This document shows, in pieces, positions 1-6,435 of a stretch of DNA of 12,071 nucleotides; positions within the stretch are counted from its first letter, which is position 1; the number at the start of each line of letters is the position of its first letter. Under the pieces are notes generated by a model. It had not been told where the DNA came from. It did no database searches and saw nothing but the letters and a program-made list of their open reading frames with translations. The stretch lies in contig JAJYRX010000021.1 of the NCBI GenBank assembly GCA_021793875.1, forward strand, positions 1 to 12,071, in the 5' to 3' direction. The stretch comes from Pseudomonadota bacterium (GTDB lineage: Bacteria; Pseudomonadota; Gammaproteobacteria; Burkholderiales; Burkholderiaceae_B). The position numbers and the translations under genes were made by a program.

Positions 1-2
1 TC

Positions 3-524
3 CGATCTTCATTGCAACAGTGCATAAATGCTGAGCGCGAAATGCTGGCCGAGCTGCGTGAACAAGAACATACTATAGATACTACAAGCCTAACTCCTGG
101 CCAGTTACGGGCGTGGGTACTTAATTTGGTTGAAGCCGACCGTCTGCCAGTTATACTTACGTTTGAATCGTTTGCATATAAGCGTGGAGTTCCGGCTGAC
201 GCCGACCTTGTATTCGATGTACGATGCCTGCCAAACCCGCATTACGACCCAAACCTCAGGCCTCTTACGGGGCGTGATGAACCGGTCGCCGAGTGGCTTA
301 AACAGCACGATACCGTACAAAGCATGATTAACGATATTTCTGGGTTTGTACAACGATGGCTGCCTGAATACTCCTCAGACACACGTAACTATCTTACAGT
401 TGCTATAGGTTGCACAGGCGGCAAACACAGGTCGGTATTTGTAGCAGAACAGTTAGCCAAACAATTCCATAATTATTCACCTTTATTAAGGCATCGTAAT
501 CAGCCTCAGTTCGATACTAAGTAA
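3..524 (+). CDS. rapZ: RapZ (YvcJ) family, C-terminal part; glucosamine-6-phosphate-sensing protein, 5' truncated by the window
   Basis: The frame is open from the window edge, so the N-terminal P-loop domain is missing and only about the last 173 codons are seen. What remains is the RapZ C-terminal domain, which in E. coli binds glucosamine-6-phosphate and controls GlmS supply for cell-wall synthesis. Signatures are TFESFAYKRG, DADLVFDVR, LPNPH, LRPLTGRDEPV and AIGCTGGKHRSV. Residues matching E. coli ligand contacts are kept: His of NPH (codon 240-242), Thr-Gly of CTGG (414-419) and Arg of KHR (429-431). The extreme C-terminus is RHRNQPQFDTK and lacks the basic EKRKP-type tail that E. coli RapZ uses to bind sRNA. 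The gene ends 6 bp before rlpA, so the two may be cotranscribed. Family identity is very secure; RNA binding is doubtful. Confidence 0.95.
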   Translation, partial: RSSLQQCINAEREMLAELREQEHTIDTTSLTPGQLRAWVLNLVEADRLPVILTFESFAYKRGVPADADLVFDVRCLPNPHYDPNLRPLTGRDEPVAEWLKQHDTVQSMINDISGFVQRWLPEYSSDTRNYLTVAIGCTGGKHRSVFVAEQLAKQFHNYSPLLRHRNQPQFDTK

Positions 525-530
525 ATAATA

Positions 531-1472
531 ATGTACAGGTTATTAATACTGTTATTGGTTAGTGTAATAACACTAAGCGCGTGCTCTAGTAGCAAGCGAG
601 CATCTGGCGGCTACTACAAAGATGATGGTCCTGGCAGCAATATTCCTGCCAATATTATGGCCATACCCGACGCCCAACCAAAAATAGAAACGCCACGTCC
701 GGCAAATATGCGTCCGTACACTGCACTTGGAAAGCGTTATGTGCCAATTAGTACACACCAGCCATTTCGCCAAAAAGGCATAGCGTCTTGGTACGGTAAA
801 AAATTCCATGGCAGGAAAACAGCGTCGGGGGAAATATACGATATGTACGCCATGACTGCTGCGCATCCAACTTTACCCCTACCAAGCTATGCAAGGGTTA
901 CACATGCTCGCACTGGAAAATCTATAGTAGTACGCATAAACGACAGAGGCCCGTTTCATGCATCACGCATAATAGACCTTTCCTATGTAGCTGCGGCCAA
1001 GCTAGACCTTATAGGACCTGGTAGCGGGCCTGTTATTGTTGAAGCAATAACCAACGACGACATACGCGCGCAAACAGAATCCAGCAAGGTAGCAACCACT
1101 GCCACGCAACAGACTGCTTTGTACAAACCACAAGAAGAATCTGTAAGCACCAATGATGCAATTAACCAAATTGCCAATCAACAACAAACAAACACTTCCG
1201 AATCAAAAGAAGGCTCGGTGTTTTTGCAATACGGAGCATTCAGCGCACCTGAAAATGCATCTAAACTAGCATCTGAAATTAATCAGAACATTTCTGGAGT
1301 AGAGTCTAAGCGTGCAAATGTGGTAAAGGTTGACAGCCTGCACCGAGTACACATAGGGCCATATAACGATCGTACCAGCGCTGTTAACGCAGCCATACGA
1401 ATAAGGTCGGCAACCGGCCTTGATGCCAGTTATGTTCAAAAACCCGACTTTACCTCTAAAGCAAGCTTGTAA
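531..1472 (+). CDS. rlpA: RlpA, septal-ring lytic transglycosylase lipoprotein (DPBB + SPOR domains)
   Basis: This is a 313-residue outer-membrane lipoprotein that cleaves peptidoglycan stripped of stem peptides, typically at the division septum. A lipoprotein signal peptide ends in lipobox LSAC (Cys18), and Ser at +2 argues for outer-membrane sorting. A double-psi beta-barrel occupies about residues 83-172. It keeps the residues matching the catalytic set of P. aeruginosa RlpA: Glu101 (SGEIYDM), His112 (TAAHPTLP) and Asp138 (NDRGPF). A Q/N/T/S-rich linker (about 178-226) leads to a C-terminal SPOR domain (about 228-303), which binds denuded septal glycan. The ATG lies 6 bp after the rapZ stop, with no strong Shine-Dalgarno sequence, so translational coupling is possible. 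The last 37 bp overlap the 3' end of rsmI on the other strand. Both domains look intact. Confidence 0.95.
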   Translation: MYRLLILLLVSVITLSACSSSKRASGGYYKDDGPGSNIPANIMAIPDAQPKIETPRPANMRPYTALGKRYVPISTHQPFRQKGIASWYGKKFHGRKTASGEIYDMYAMTAAHPTLPLPSYARVTHARTGKSIVVRINDRGPFHASRIIDLSYVAAAKLDLIGPGSGPVIVEAITNDDIRAQTESSKVATTATQQTALYKPQEESVSTNDAINQIANQQQTNTSESKEGSVFLQYGAFSAPENASKLASEINQNISGVESKRANVVKVDSLHRVHIGPYNDRTSAVNAAIRIRSATGLDASYVQKPDFTSKASL

Positions 1473-2374
1473 GCTTGGTCTCTGGGCATAATTCCAAGGC
1501 GCGCTACTACACGCGCCGCATCACGTACTGACACTTCTTGCACAAGAGCCTTTATAAGATCTTTGGACTGCAAGCCAATTTCTGAGCTATTACTTTCAGT
1601 AGCCCATGAATGTATTATCAGTACAAATTCACCCTGTAGCTTTTTTTCATTTTCTGTCAGCCAGCTGTTTATATCTGTAGCTTTAATGGTAACTATTTGC
1701 TCAAATTTTTTAGTTAATTCACGAGCAACAGTAATAAGCCTTTGAGCAGGCATAATCTCAGCCAAAGCTTGCAATGTATTCTTAATTCGGTGCGGTGACT
1801 CGTACATTGCAACTACAAACCCATAATTGCACCACCTTTGCAGCCACTCTGAACGGGCACCAGTTTTTGATGGTACAAAACCAGCAAATGCAAACTCTGG
1901 ATTTGCATCAGAGGTAACCCCAGAGGCCATAAGAGCTGATACCACTGCACTAGGCCCTGGAACAGGTATAACCCTGTAGCCAGCTTCTAGCACCATAGCT
2001 ACCAAACGACCACCTGGGTCACTGATAGCAGGAGCTCCGGCATCGGAAACTAGTGCAACCCTATTGCCTTCCGATAGTTTTTTAATAATTGTATTTGCTG
2101 CTTCGATCTCGTTGTGTCTGTGCGCTGCTATTAGCTTGCGCTCTATTCCCCAAGCATTAAACAAGGCTTTGGTGGTTCTAGTGTCTTCTGCAGCCACTAC
2201 ATTGCAGCGCATAAACGTGTGCCAAGCCCTAATGCTTAGGTCTAGCATGTTTCCTATTGGGGTGGCTACAACATACAGCGCACTGTCTGGCCAGTCTTGA
2301 GATTGGGCACGCTGGTTTAATTTGTCCCACAGTGACGTGCTAACAGCCTTGGAGTCGTGCTGCATACGATTCAT
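1436..2374 (-). CDS. rsmI: RsmI, 16S rRNA (cytidine-1402-2'-O)-methyltransferase
   Basis: RsmI 2'-O-methylates C1402 of 16S rRNA, in the ribosomal P-site, using S-adenosylmethionine. The protein is a tetrapyrrole-methylase-fold enzyme of 312 residues, against 286 in E. coli. Family motifs are ATPIGN (37-42), AAEDTR (61-66), SDAGAPAISDPG (110-121), GPSA (140-143), YESPHR (191-196) and ARELTK (217-222). The catalytic core starts near residue 32, so about 30 N-terminal residues precede the conserved fold. Start choice is open: an AAGGA lies only 2 nt before this ATG but 11 nt before the in-frame Met4 at 2365. The gene is divergent from yraN across about 32 bp and converges on rlpA with a 37-bp overlap. 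In E. coli the same neighbours (yraL, yraN, yraO, yraP) run in one direction with lpoA between them; here rsmI is reversed and no lpoA is present. Confidence 0.96.
   Translation of the reverse strand: MNRMQHDSKAVSTSLWDKLNQRAQSQDWPDSALYVVATPIGNMLDLSIRAWHTFMRCNVVAAEDTRTTKALFNAWGIERKLIAAHRHNEIEAANTIIKKLSEGNRVALVSDAGAPAISDPGGRLVAMVLEAGYRVIPVPGPSAVVSALMASGVTSDANPEFAFAGFVPSKTGARSEWLQRWCNYGFVVAMYESPHRIKNTLQALAEIMPAQRLITVARELTKKFEQIVTIKATDINSWLTENEKKLQGEFVLIIHSWATESNSSEIGLQSKDLIKALVQEVSVRDAARVVARLGIMPRDQAYKLALEVKSGF
1462..1477. repeat. Short perfect inverted repeat at the rlpA stop codon
   Basis: CAAGCTT-GT-AAGCTTG forms a 7-bp inverted repeat with a 2-nt centre and contains two HindIII sites. It spans the rlpA stop and lies just outside the rsmI stop in the convergent overlap. 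It could form a 6-bp stem with a 4-nt loop on either strand, but no U-tract follows, so it is not a standard intrinsic terminator. Any role in separating the two converging transcripts is conjecture. Confidence 0.4.
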
Positions 2375-2376
2375 AA

Positions 2377-2381
2377 TCCTT
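2377..2381 (-). promoter_or_regulatory. Shine-Dalgarno-like AAGGA upstream of rsmI
   Basis: On the minus strand AAGGA sits 2 nt before the first ATG (2374) and 11 nt before the second in-frame ATG (2365). The spacing suits Met4 better than Met1, so the annotated protein may be three residues too long. Confidence 0.4.
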
Positions 2382-2406
2382 GAATGAACTTATATAGAAG
2401 TTGATT

Positions 2407-2919
2407 ATGCCTGATAAAGACTACACGCTGCCATTCAAATTGGCACTTAAAGCGCAAACAAGCACAAGTAATGCTTTGCAACAAAAACGCATGCATAACA
2501 ATGCTGCACTTGTGTTCTCGCATGATATCCTAGAACATGCAAGCGACATGCGGGCTGGATCGCCAACCCAGCTTAAAGGTCACAAAGCCGAGGCAACCGC
2601 ATTATTTTTTCTTAAGAAAAAGGGTTTATTACTTCTAAGAAAAAACCTGTACTGTAAATTTGGTGAGTTAGACCTAGTAATGCAAGACCACCACTCTCTT
2701 GTGTTCATAGAGGTGCGTTGGCGCAAAGCAAATAGTATGGTTAATAGCGTTACAAGCGTACAAAATAGTAAGCAGCAACGCCTTAGGCTATGTGCTAGGT
2801 ACTTTCTGCCACACATTATGCGAGTACACTTTAATGGTGTTATGCCTATATGCCGCTTCGACGTTGTAGCCATTGATGGCAAACAAATACAATGGATACA
2901 AAACGCTTTTTACATTTAA
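2407..2919 (+). CDS. yraN: YraN/UPF0102 family predicted nuclease-fold protein
   Basis: This is a 170-residue YraN (UPF0102) protein with the restriction-endonuclease-like fold of archaeal Holliday-junction resolvases; its cellular function is not settled. The conserved core is about residues 57-158. It carries the PD-(D/E)xK-type pattern: Glu62 (HKAEATA), Asp89 (KFGELDL) and the Glu102-Val-Arg104 motif (FIEVRWR). VTSVQNSKQQRL and CRFDVVAIDG follow, both family hallmarks. The first 56 or so residues lie outside the core; as I recall, Bordetella-type YraN proteins also have N-terminal extensions, so I keep the ATG at 2407 over internal Mets at 2491 and 2548. A weak AGAAG precedes it by 6 nt. 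It is divergent from rsmI and is followed 34 bp later by the SIS-domain gene, matching the yraN-diaA-dolP order of E. coli. Confidence 0.9.
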   Translation: MPDKDYTLPFKLALKAQTSTSNALQQKRMHNNAALVFSHDILEHASDMRAGSPTQLKGHKAEATALFFLKKKGLLLLRKNLYCKFGELDLVMQDHHSLVFIEVRWRKANSMVNSVTSVQNSKQQRLRLCARYFLPHIMRVHFNGVMPICRFDVVAIDGKQIQWIQNAFYI

Positions 2920-2953
2920 CTATACTGTACTTTATCGTGCGACAATAACGCCT

Positions 2954-3547
2954 ATGAACATAACAGCACACTTGGAATCACACTTCCACGACTCTATACA
3001 GGCTCTGCAGGCCAGCGCACAAGTTTTGCCTCAACAGCTGGAACAAGGTGTACATTTATTGTTTAACACCTTAGCCAATAACGGCCGTATACTGGCCTGC
3101 GGCAATGGTGGCTCAGCTGCAGATGCCCAACATTTTATTGCCGAGCTGGTAGGCCGCTTTGAACGCGAACGCCTGCCACTTGCTGGTATAGCCCTTAATA
3201 CCGATACTTCTATTCTCACTGCTGTTGGAAACGACTACGGCTACGACGCAGTATTCGAGCGTCAAGTAAACGCCGTGGGCCAACCAGGCGATGTACTAGT
3301 TGCTATATCCACCAGCGGCAACTCTGGTAATGTAATAAAGGCAATTCAGGCAGCACATGAGCGTGACATGCACGTTATTGCTCTAACCGGCAAAAAAGGC
3401 GGTCAAATAGCCAGCCTGTTAACCGAAACCGATATACATCTGTGTGTACCTCACGATCGCACAATGCGCATACAAGAGGTTCACATAGTGCTATTGCATG
3501 CTCTTTGCGATGGTATAGATGCTTTACTTCTCGGAGACCCTTCCTAA
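2954..3547 (+). CDS. gmhA: SIS-domain phosphoheptose isomerase-like protein (GmhA/DiaA family)
   Basis: This is a 197-residue single-SIS-domain protein. GmhA converts sedoheptulose-7-phosphate to D-glycero-D-manno-heptose-7-phosphate for lipopolysaccharide, while the paralogue DiaA binds DnaA and times initiation. Sugar-phosphate motifs are CGNGGSAADAQHF (49-61) and ISTSGNSGNVIKA (118-130). By alignment to E. coli GmhA the catalytic Glu65 is kept as Glu64 (HFIAELVGR) and His180 as His177 (RIQEVH), with Gln174 also present. E. coli DiaA lacks that Glu, so this protein may be an active isomerase even though its position (yraN-X-dolP) is that of diaA. The ATG at 2954 fits where the family begins; an in-frame upstream extension would overlap yraN and adds no family sequence. 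The stop overlaps the dolP ATG by one base (TAATG). The isomerase versus DiaA role cannot be settled from sequence. Confidence 0.88.
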   Translation: MNITAHLESHFHDSIQALQASAQVLPQQLEQGVHLLFNTLANNGRILACGNGGSAADAQHFIAELVGRFERERLPLAGIALNTDTSILTAVGNDYGYDAVFERQVNAVGQPGDVLVAISTSGNSGNVIKAIQAAHERDMHVIALTGKKGGQIASLLTETDIHLCVPHDRTMRIQEVHIVLLHALCDGIDALLLGDPS

Positions 3548-4236
3548 TGTCGTCAATGAACAGTATTAAACGTTTAGCAGCCCTTGGAATTCTAGTATCA
3601 GGCGTTATATCACTTAATGCATGTGCGCCTTTAGTAGTTGGCGGAGCAGCCGCCACAACGGCAGTTGTAGCAACCGATCGCCGTACCGCGGGTGAGCAAG
3701 TAGAAGATCAATCCATAGAGCTTAAAGTGGCATCACGTATGCGTCAGCTTGTAGATGGCAAAGGTCGTGTAAATGCAACCTCATATGCTGGCGTAGTGCT
3801 GCTTACAGGCGATGTACCTGACGAGAGCACCAAGGCAAAAGCTACCGAAGAAGCTCAAAAAGTTGAAATGGTTAAAAAAGTATATAACCAGTTAAGGGTT
3901 GGCGACATCACGCCTATAAGCGTTCGTAGCAATGACACCTGGATAACATCTAAGGTTAAAACAGCTTTAATTAATGCCAAAGAGGTTCCCACTAGAACCA
4001 TGACAGTTACTACTGAAAGAGGCAACGTATACCTTATGGGACGAGTCACTGAACCAGAAGCACAACGTGCTGTCAAAGTTGTATCTGGCGTTAAAGATGT
4101 AAACAAGGTAGTACGTGCTTTTGAAATTATTTCAGAAGAAACTCTGGCCAAATACACTGAAGAGGACAAGAAAAAAGAAGCCAACTCACAATCTGAAAGT
4201 AACGATTCAGGTGTAGAAGCTATTCCTATCGAGTAA
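3547..4236 (+). CDS. dolP: DolP/YraP-like dual-BON-domain outer-membrane lipoprotein
   Basis: This is a 229-residue lipoprotein with two BON domains, the family of E. coli DolP, which binds anionic phospholipid at the outer membrane and supports barrier integrity and BAM function. The signal peptide ends in lipobox LNAC (Cys26), with Ala at +2 predicting outer-membrane sorting. The family marker DRRTAGEQVEDQ (44-55) precedes BON1 (about 53-119); BON2 runs about 130-196 (NDTWITSKVKTAL through VVRAFEI). A charged tail of about 30 residues (ETLAKYTEEDKKK and on) extends beyond the usual DolP end. The ATG overlaps the upstream stop (TAATG), and a GGAG at 3533-3536 lies 10 nt upstream inside that gene, supporting this start and translational coupling. 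It follows yraN and the SIS gene exactly as in the E. coli yra cluster. Confidence 0.93.
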   Translation: MSSMNSIKRLAALGILVSGVISLNACAPLVVGGAAATTAVVATDRRTAGEQVEDQSIELKVASRMRQLVDGKGRVNATSYAGVVLLTGDVPDESTKAKATEEAQKVEMVKKVYNQLRVGDITPISVRSNDTWITSKVKTALINAKEVPTRTMTVTTERGNVYLMGRVTEPEAQRAVKVVSGVKDVNKVVRAFEIISEETLAKYTEEDKKKEANSQSESNDSGVEAIPIE

Positions 4237-4256
4237 CTAAACATTATTAAAAAGTT

Positions 4257-4760
4257 ATGTGTTTTTTAAAGCGTTTTAAAACCAGTGCCTTAGTTTTACT
4301 GTTATCTATTTTTGCACTGTCAGCATGCTCTCAAAATAACTCCAACAAGGCGCCCAACGTTACTTTTAACACCCTAGATGGGCAGCAGTTAACCATGCAA
4401 GATCTACAAGGAAAGGTAGTATTGGTAAAGTTTTGGGCAACCGACTGCACTACTTGCATAGCACAAATGCCTGGCACTATAAAACGCTACAACGACCTTG
4501 AGTCTAAAGGTTACGACACTGTAGCAGTGGCCATGAAACACGACCCCGAATCGTATGTTAGACGGTTCACAGAAACTCGCCAATTGCCCTTTAAGGTGGT
4601 TATGGACACCGACGGCAGCATAGCCAAAGCGTTTGGTGATGTCAGAATGACTCCAACCACCTTTCTTATTGATAAAAAAGGGCGCATACTTAAGCGCTAC
4701 TTAGGCAATTACGACGAACAAGCATTTATGGCTACTGTAAATAAAGCCCTGGCCGGATAA
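4257..4760 (+). CDS. TlpA-like thiol-disulfide oxidoreductase lipoprotein
   Basis: This is a 167-residue periplasmic thioredoxin-fold protein of the AhpC-TSA/TlpA (redoxin) type. A lipoprotein signal ends in LSAC (Cys24) with Ser at +2, so it is probably anchored to the outer membrane. The active-site CxxC is Cys64-Thr-Thr-Cys67 within FWATDCTTCIAQMP. The residue before the first Cys is Asp rather than the usual Trp, a pattern I associate with betaproteobacterial members of this group. The cis-proline loop is MTPTTFLID (Pro133). Such proteins usually reduce periplasmic disulfides, for example in cytochrome c maturation or oxidative-stress defence, but nothing nearby identifies the substrate. 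The gene starts 20 bp after dolP and ends 17 bp before argB, so cotranscription is likely. No clear Shine-Dalgarno sequence is seen, only A-rich sequence before the ATG. Confidence 0.87.
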   Translation: MCFLKRFKTSALVLLLSIFALSACSQNNSNKAPNVTFNTLDGQQLTMQDLQGKVVLVKFWATDCTTCIAQMPGTIKRYNDLESKGYDTVAVAMKHDPESYVRRFTETRQLPFKVVMDTDGSIAKAFGDVRMTPTTFLIDKKGRILKRYLGNYDEQAFMATVNKALAG

Positions 4761-4777
4761 ACTTCTTAATACAAACC

Positions 4778-5677
4778 ATGGACAGCATAACCGACAATTC
4801 TACTGCACTAAGCCCTGCCATAAAGGCACAGGTACTATCCGAAGCTTTGCCATATATAAGACGGTTTCATGGCAAAACTGTTGTTATAAAGTATGGCGGA
4901 AATGCCATGACCGAAGAATCACTGCAACGCTCGTTTGCACACGATGTAGTCTTACTTAAGTTGGTGGGCCTTAACCCTGTAGTGGTTCACGGAGGTGGGC
5001 CACAAATAAATCAGGCACTAGAGCGCATTGGCAAAAAGGGCACTTTTATCCAAGGAATGCGAGTTACCGATGCAGAAACCATGGAAGTGGTTGAGTGGGT
5101 GCTGGGTGGCCAGGTGCAGCAAGACATAGTCATGATGATTAACGAGGCTGGCGGCAAGGCTGTAGGTCTTACCGGTAAAGATGGCTGTCTTATACAAGCA
5201 AGTAAAAAAATGTTGCCCGATGAAAATAACCCGGGCGAGTTCATAGATATAGGTTTTGTTGGTGATATAACCAGAGTAGAGCCCGCCGTGGTAAAAGCCC
5301 TGCAAAACGATCAGTTTATTCCTGTTATTTCATCAATAGGGTATGGAGAAGATGGCACTGCCTTCAATATAAATGCTGATCTAGTTGCTGGCAAAATGGC
5401 TGAGGTTTTGGGTGCTGAAAAACTTGTCATGATGACCAATACCCCCGGAGTGTTAGACAAAAATGGTGAGCTTCTGCGTACCCTGTCTGCACGTACTGTA
5501 GACGAGCTATTTGCCGACGGAACAATATCAGGAGGCATGCTTCCAAAAATCTCATCTGCACTAGACGCAGCCCGTTTTGGTGTTAATTCCGTACACATTA
5601 TTGATGGTAGGGTGCCACACTGTCTGTTGCTTGAAATTCTTACAGACCAAGGTGTGGGTACCATGATTTCTCACTAA
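4778..5677 (+). CDS. argB: ArgB, N-acetylglutamate kinase
   Basis: ArgB phosphorylates N-acetyl-L-glutamate with ATP, the second step of cyclic or linear arginine synthesis, in the cytosol. The 299-residue protein is an amino-acid-kinase fold of normal length. The ATP-site Lys38 lies in KYGGNAM, the substrate glycine loop is HGGGPQI (71-77), and Asp201 (NINADLVAGKMAE) and Lys257 (SGGMLPK) complete the catalytic set by comparison with E. coli Lys8, Asp162 and Lys217. About 30 extra N-terminal residues (SPAIKAQVLSEALPYIRRF) form the interlocking helix of the hexameric, arginine-inhibited NAGK class, so feedback inhibition by arginine is expected. The ATG at 4778 gives this full helix; no strong Shine-Dalgarno sequence is visible. 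It is followed after 2 bp by a HAD phosphatase gene, a pairing I recall from Burkholderiales. Confidence 0.97.
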   Translation: MDSITDNSTALSPAIKAQVLSEALPYIRRFHGKTVVIKYGGNAMTEESLQRSFAHDVVLLKLVGLNPVVVHGGGPQINQALERIGKKGTFIQGMRVTDAETMEVVEWVLGGQVQQDIVMMINEAGGKAVGLTGKDGCLIQASKKMLPDENNPGEFIDIGFVGDITRVEPAVVKALQNDQFIPVISSIGYGEDGTAFNINADLVAGKMAEVLGAEKLVMMTNTPGVLDKNGELLRTLSARTVDELFADGTISGGMLPKISSALDAARFGVNSVHIIDGRVPHCLLLEILTDQGVGTMISH

Positions 5678-5679
5678 AC

Positions 5680-6435
5680 GTGTACCCATTACGTGCACCT
5701 ATTGCCCAGCACAGACCCAGGCCGCCCATAAGCATGGGCACAGTAAAAACCTGGTTATTCGATCTGGATAATACCCTGCACGACGCATCAAAAGGAATAT
5801 TTCAGGCCATAGACCATGGCATGTTAAAGGCAGTCCAAAGTGCAACAGGGTTGTGCGAACAACGCGCCGATAAACTACGAATAGAATACTGGCGAAAATA
5901 CGGCGCTACAGTAATTGGTATGGAAAAGCATCACAATACCAATGCAAAAGAGTTTTTAAGAAGTAGTCACGATTTTAATATTGCTAGCATGGTGCATGCC
6001 GAGCCTCAAGTTGCTCACAAAATTTCCCGCCTTCCAGGACGCAAAATTGTTCTTACTAATGCACCTGAAGATTACGCCAGACAAGTTCTAGATCACCTTA
6101 AGTTACTACCCCATTTTGATGGAATATGGGCAATAGAGCATATGCGACTGCAAGGTAGGTTACGACCAAAACCTTCTATTGGCCTTATGCGTCAAATAAT
6201 AGCCAGACTTAAAACACCGCCGTCTAATATAGCCTTGGTAGAAGACACCTTAAAAAACCTGAAAAGCGCTCATAAGATTGGCATGAAAACAGTTCATATT
6301 GCACACCCAATGACGCCTTTTGCCATATCTGACAAGGTAAGACCATCGTACGTAGATGTTAGAGTAAAACGCCTTGGAGACCTTATTAATGTTCCTATGC
6401 TGTGGCGCACACAGCACATTCAGGATCACGCTTAA
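5680..6435 (+). CDS. HAD-superfamily pyrimidine 5'-nucleotidase-like phosphatase
   Basis: This is a HAD subfamily I phosphatase resembling the SDT1/PHM8 pyrimidine 5'-nucleotidases, which dephosphorylate nucleoside monophosphates. Motif I is DLDNTL, with nucleophile Asp28 and acid Asp30. Motif II is LTNAP (Thr126), motif III is the Lys of RPKPS (164), and motif IV is VEDTLKNLKSA (Glu188, Asp189). All four are intact, so it should be active. The start is uncertain. GTG at 5680, 2 bp after the argB stop, gives a 251-residue protein with an Arg/Pro-rich lead like that of Bordetella homologues as I remember them. ATG at 5734 (Met19) is the alternative and keeps the whole fold. Neither has a good Shine-Dalgarno sequence. 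The 3' end overlaps the 3' end of moeB on the opposite strand by 41 bp. In Bordetella relatives slmA often follows; it does not here. Confidence 0.85.
   Translation: MYPLRAPIAQHRPRPPISMGTVKTWLFDLDNTLHDASKGIFQAIDHGMLKAVQSATGLCEQRADKLRIEYWRKYGATVIGMEKHHNTNAKEFLRSSHDFNIASMVHAEPQVAHKISRLPGRKIVLTNAPEDYARQVLDHLKLLPHFDGIWAIEHMRLQGRLRPKPSIGLMRQIIARLKTPPSNIALVEDTLKNLKSAHKIGMKTVHIAHPMTPFAISDKVRPSYVDVRVKRLGDLINVPMLWRTQHIQDHA

Noticed and set aside
573..866. Minus-strand 97-codon open frame opposite rlpA
   Set aside because: It overlaps the RlpA signal peptide and DPBB region and has no independent support.
1462..1477. Intrinsic terminator for rlpA or rsmI
   Set aside because: The stem is short and no U-tract follows on either strand; reported only as an inverted repeat.
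2898..2940. Possible promoter before the SIS-domain gene (TTTACA at 2909, TATACT at 2921)
   Set aside because: The two hexamers are only 6 bp apart and neither has a partner at 16-18 bp, so this is AT-rich sequence without a convincing promoter.
2873..2953. Upstream extension of the SIS-domain gene (TTG/ATG starts near 2873-2876)
   Set aside because: It would add 27 residues unlike GmhA/DiaA and overlap yraN; the ATG at 2954 matches the family start.
3442..3546. Upstream extension of the DolP-like gene into the SIS gene
   Set aside because: The lipoprotein signal peptide begins at the ATG at 3547; extra N-terminal residues would disrupt it.
3855..4244. Minus-strand 129-codon open frame opposite the DolP-like gene
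   Set aside because: It lies wholly within a well-supported lipoprotein gene, shows no recognisable domain and has no promoter or ribosome site.
5311..5664. Minus-strand 117-codon open frame opposite argB
   Set aside because: It is a shadow of the conserved C-terminal half of ArgB with no protein signature.
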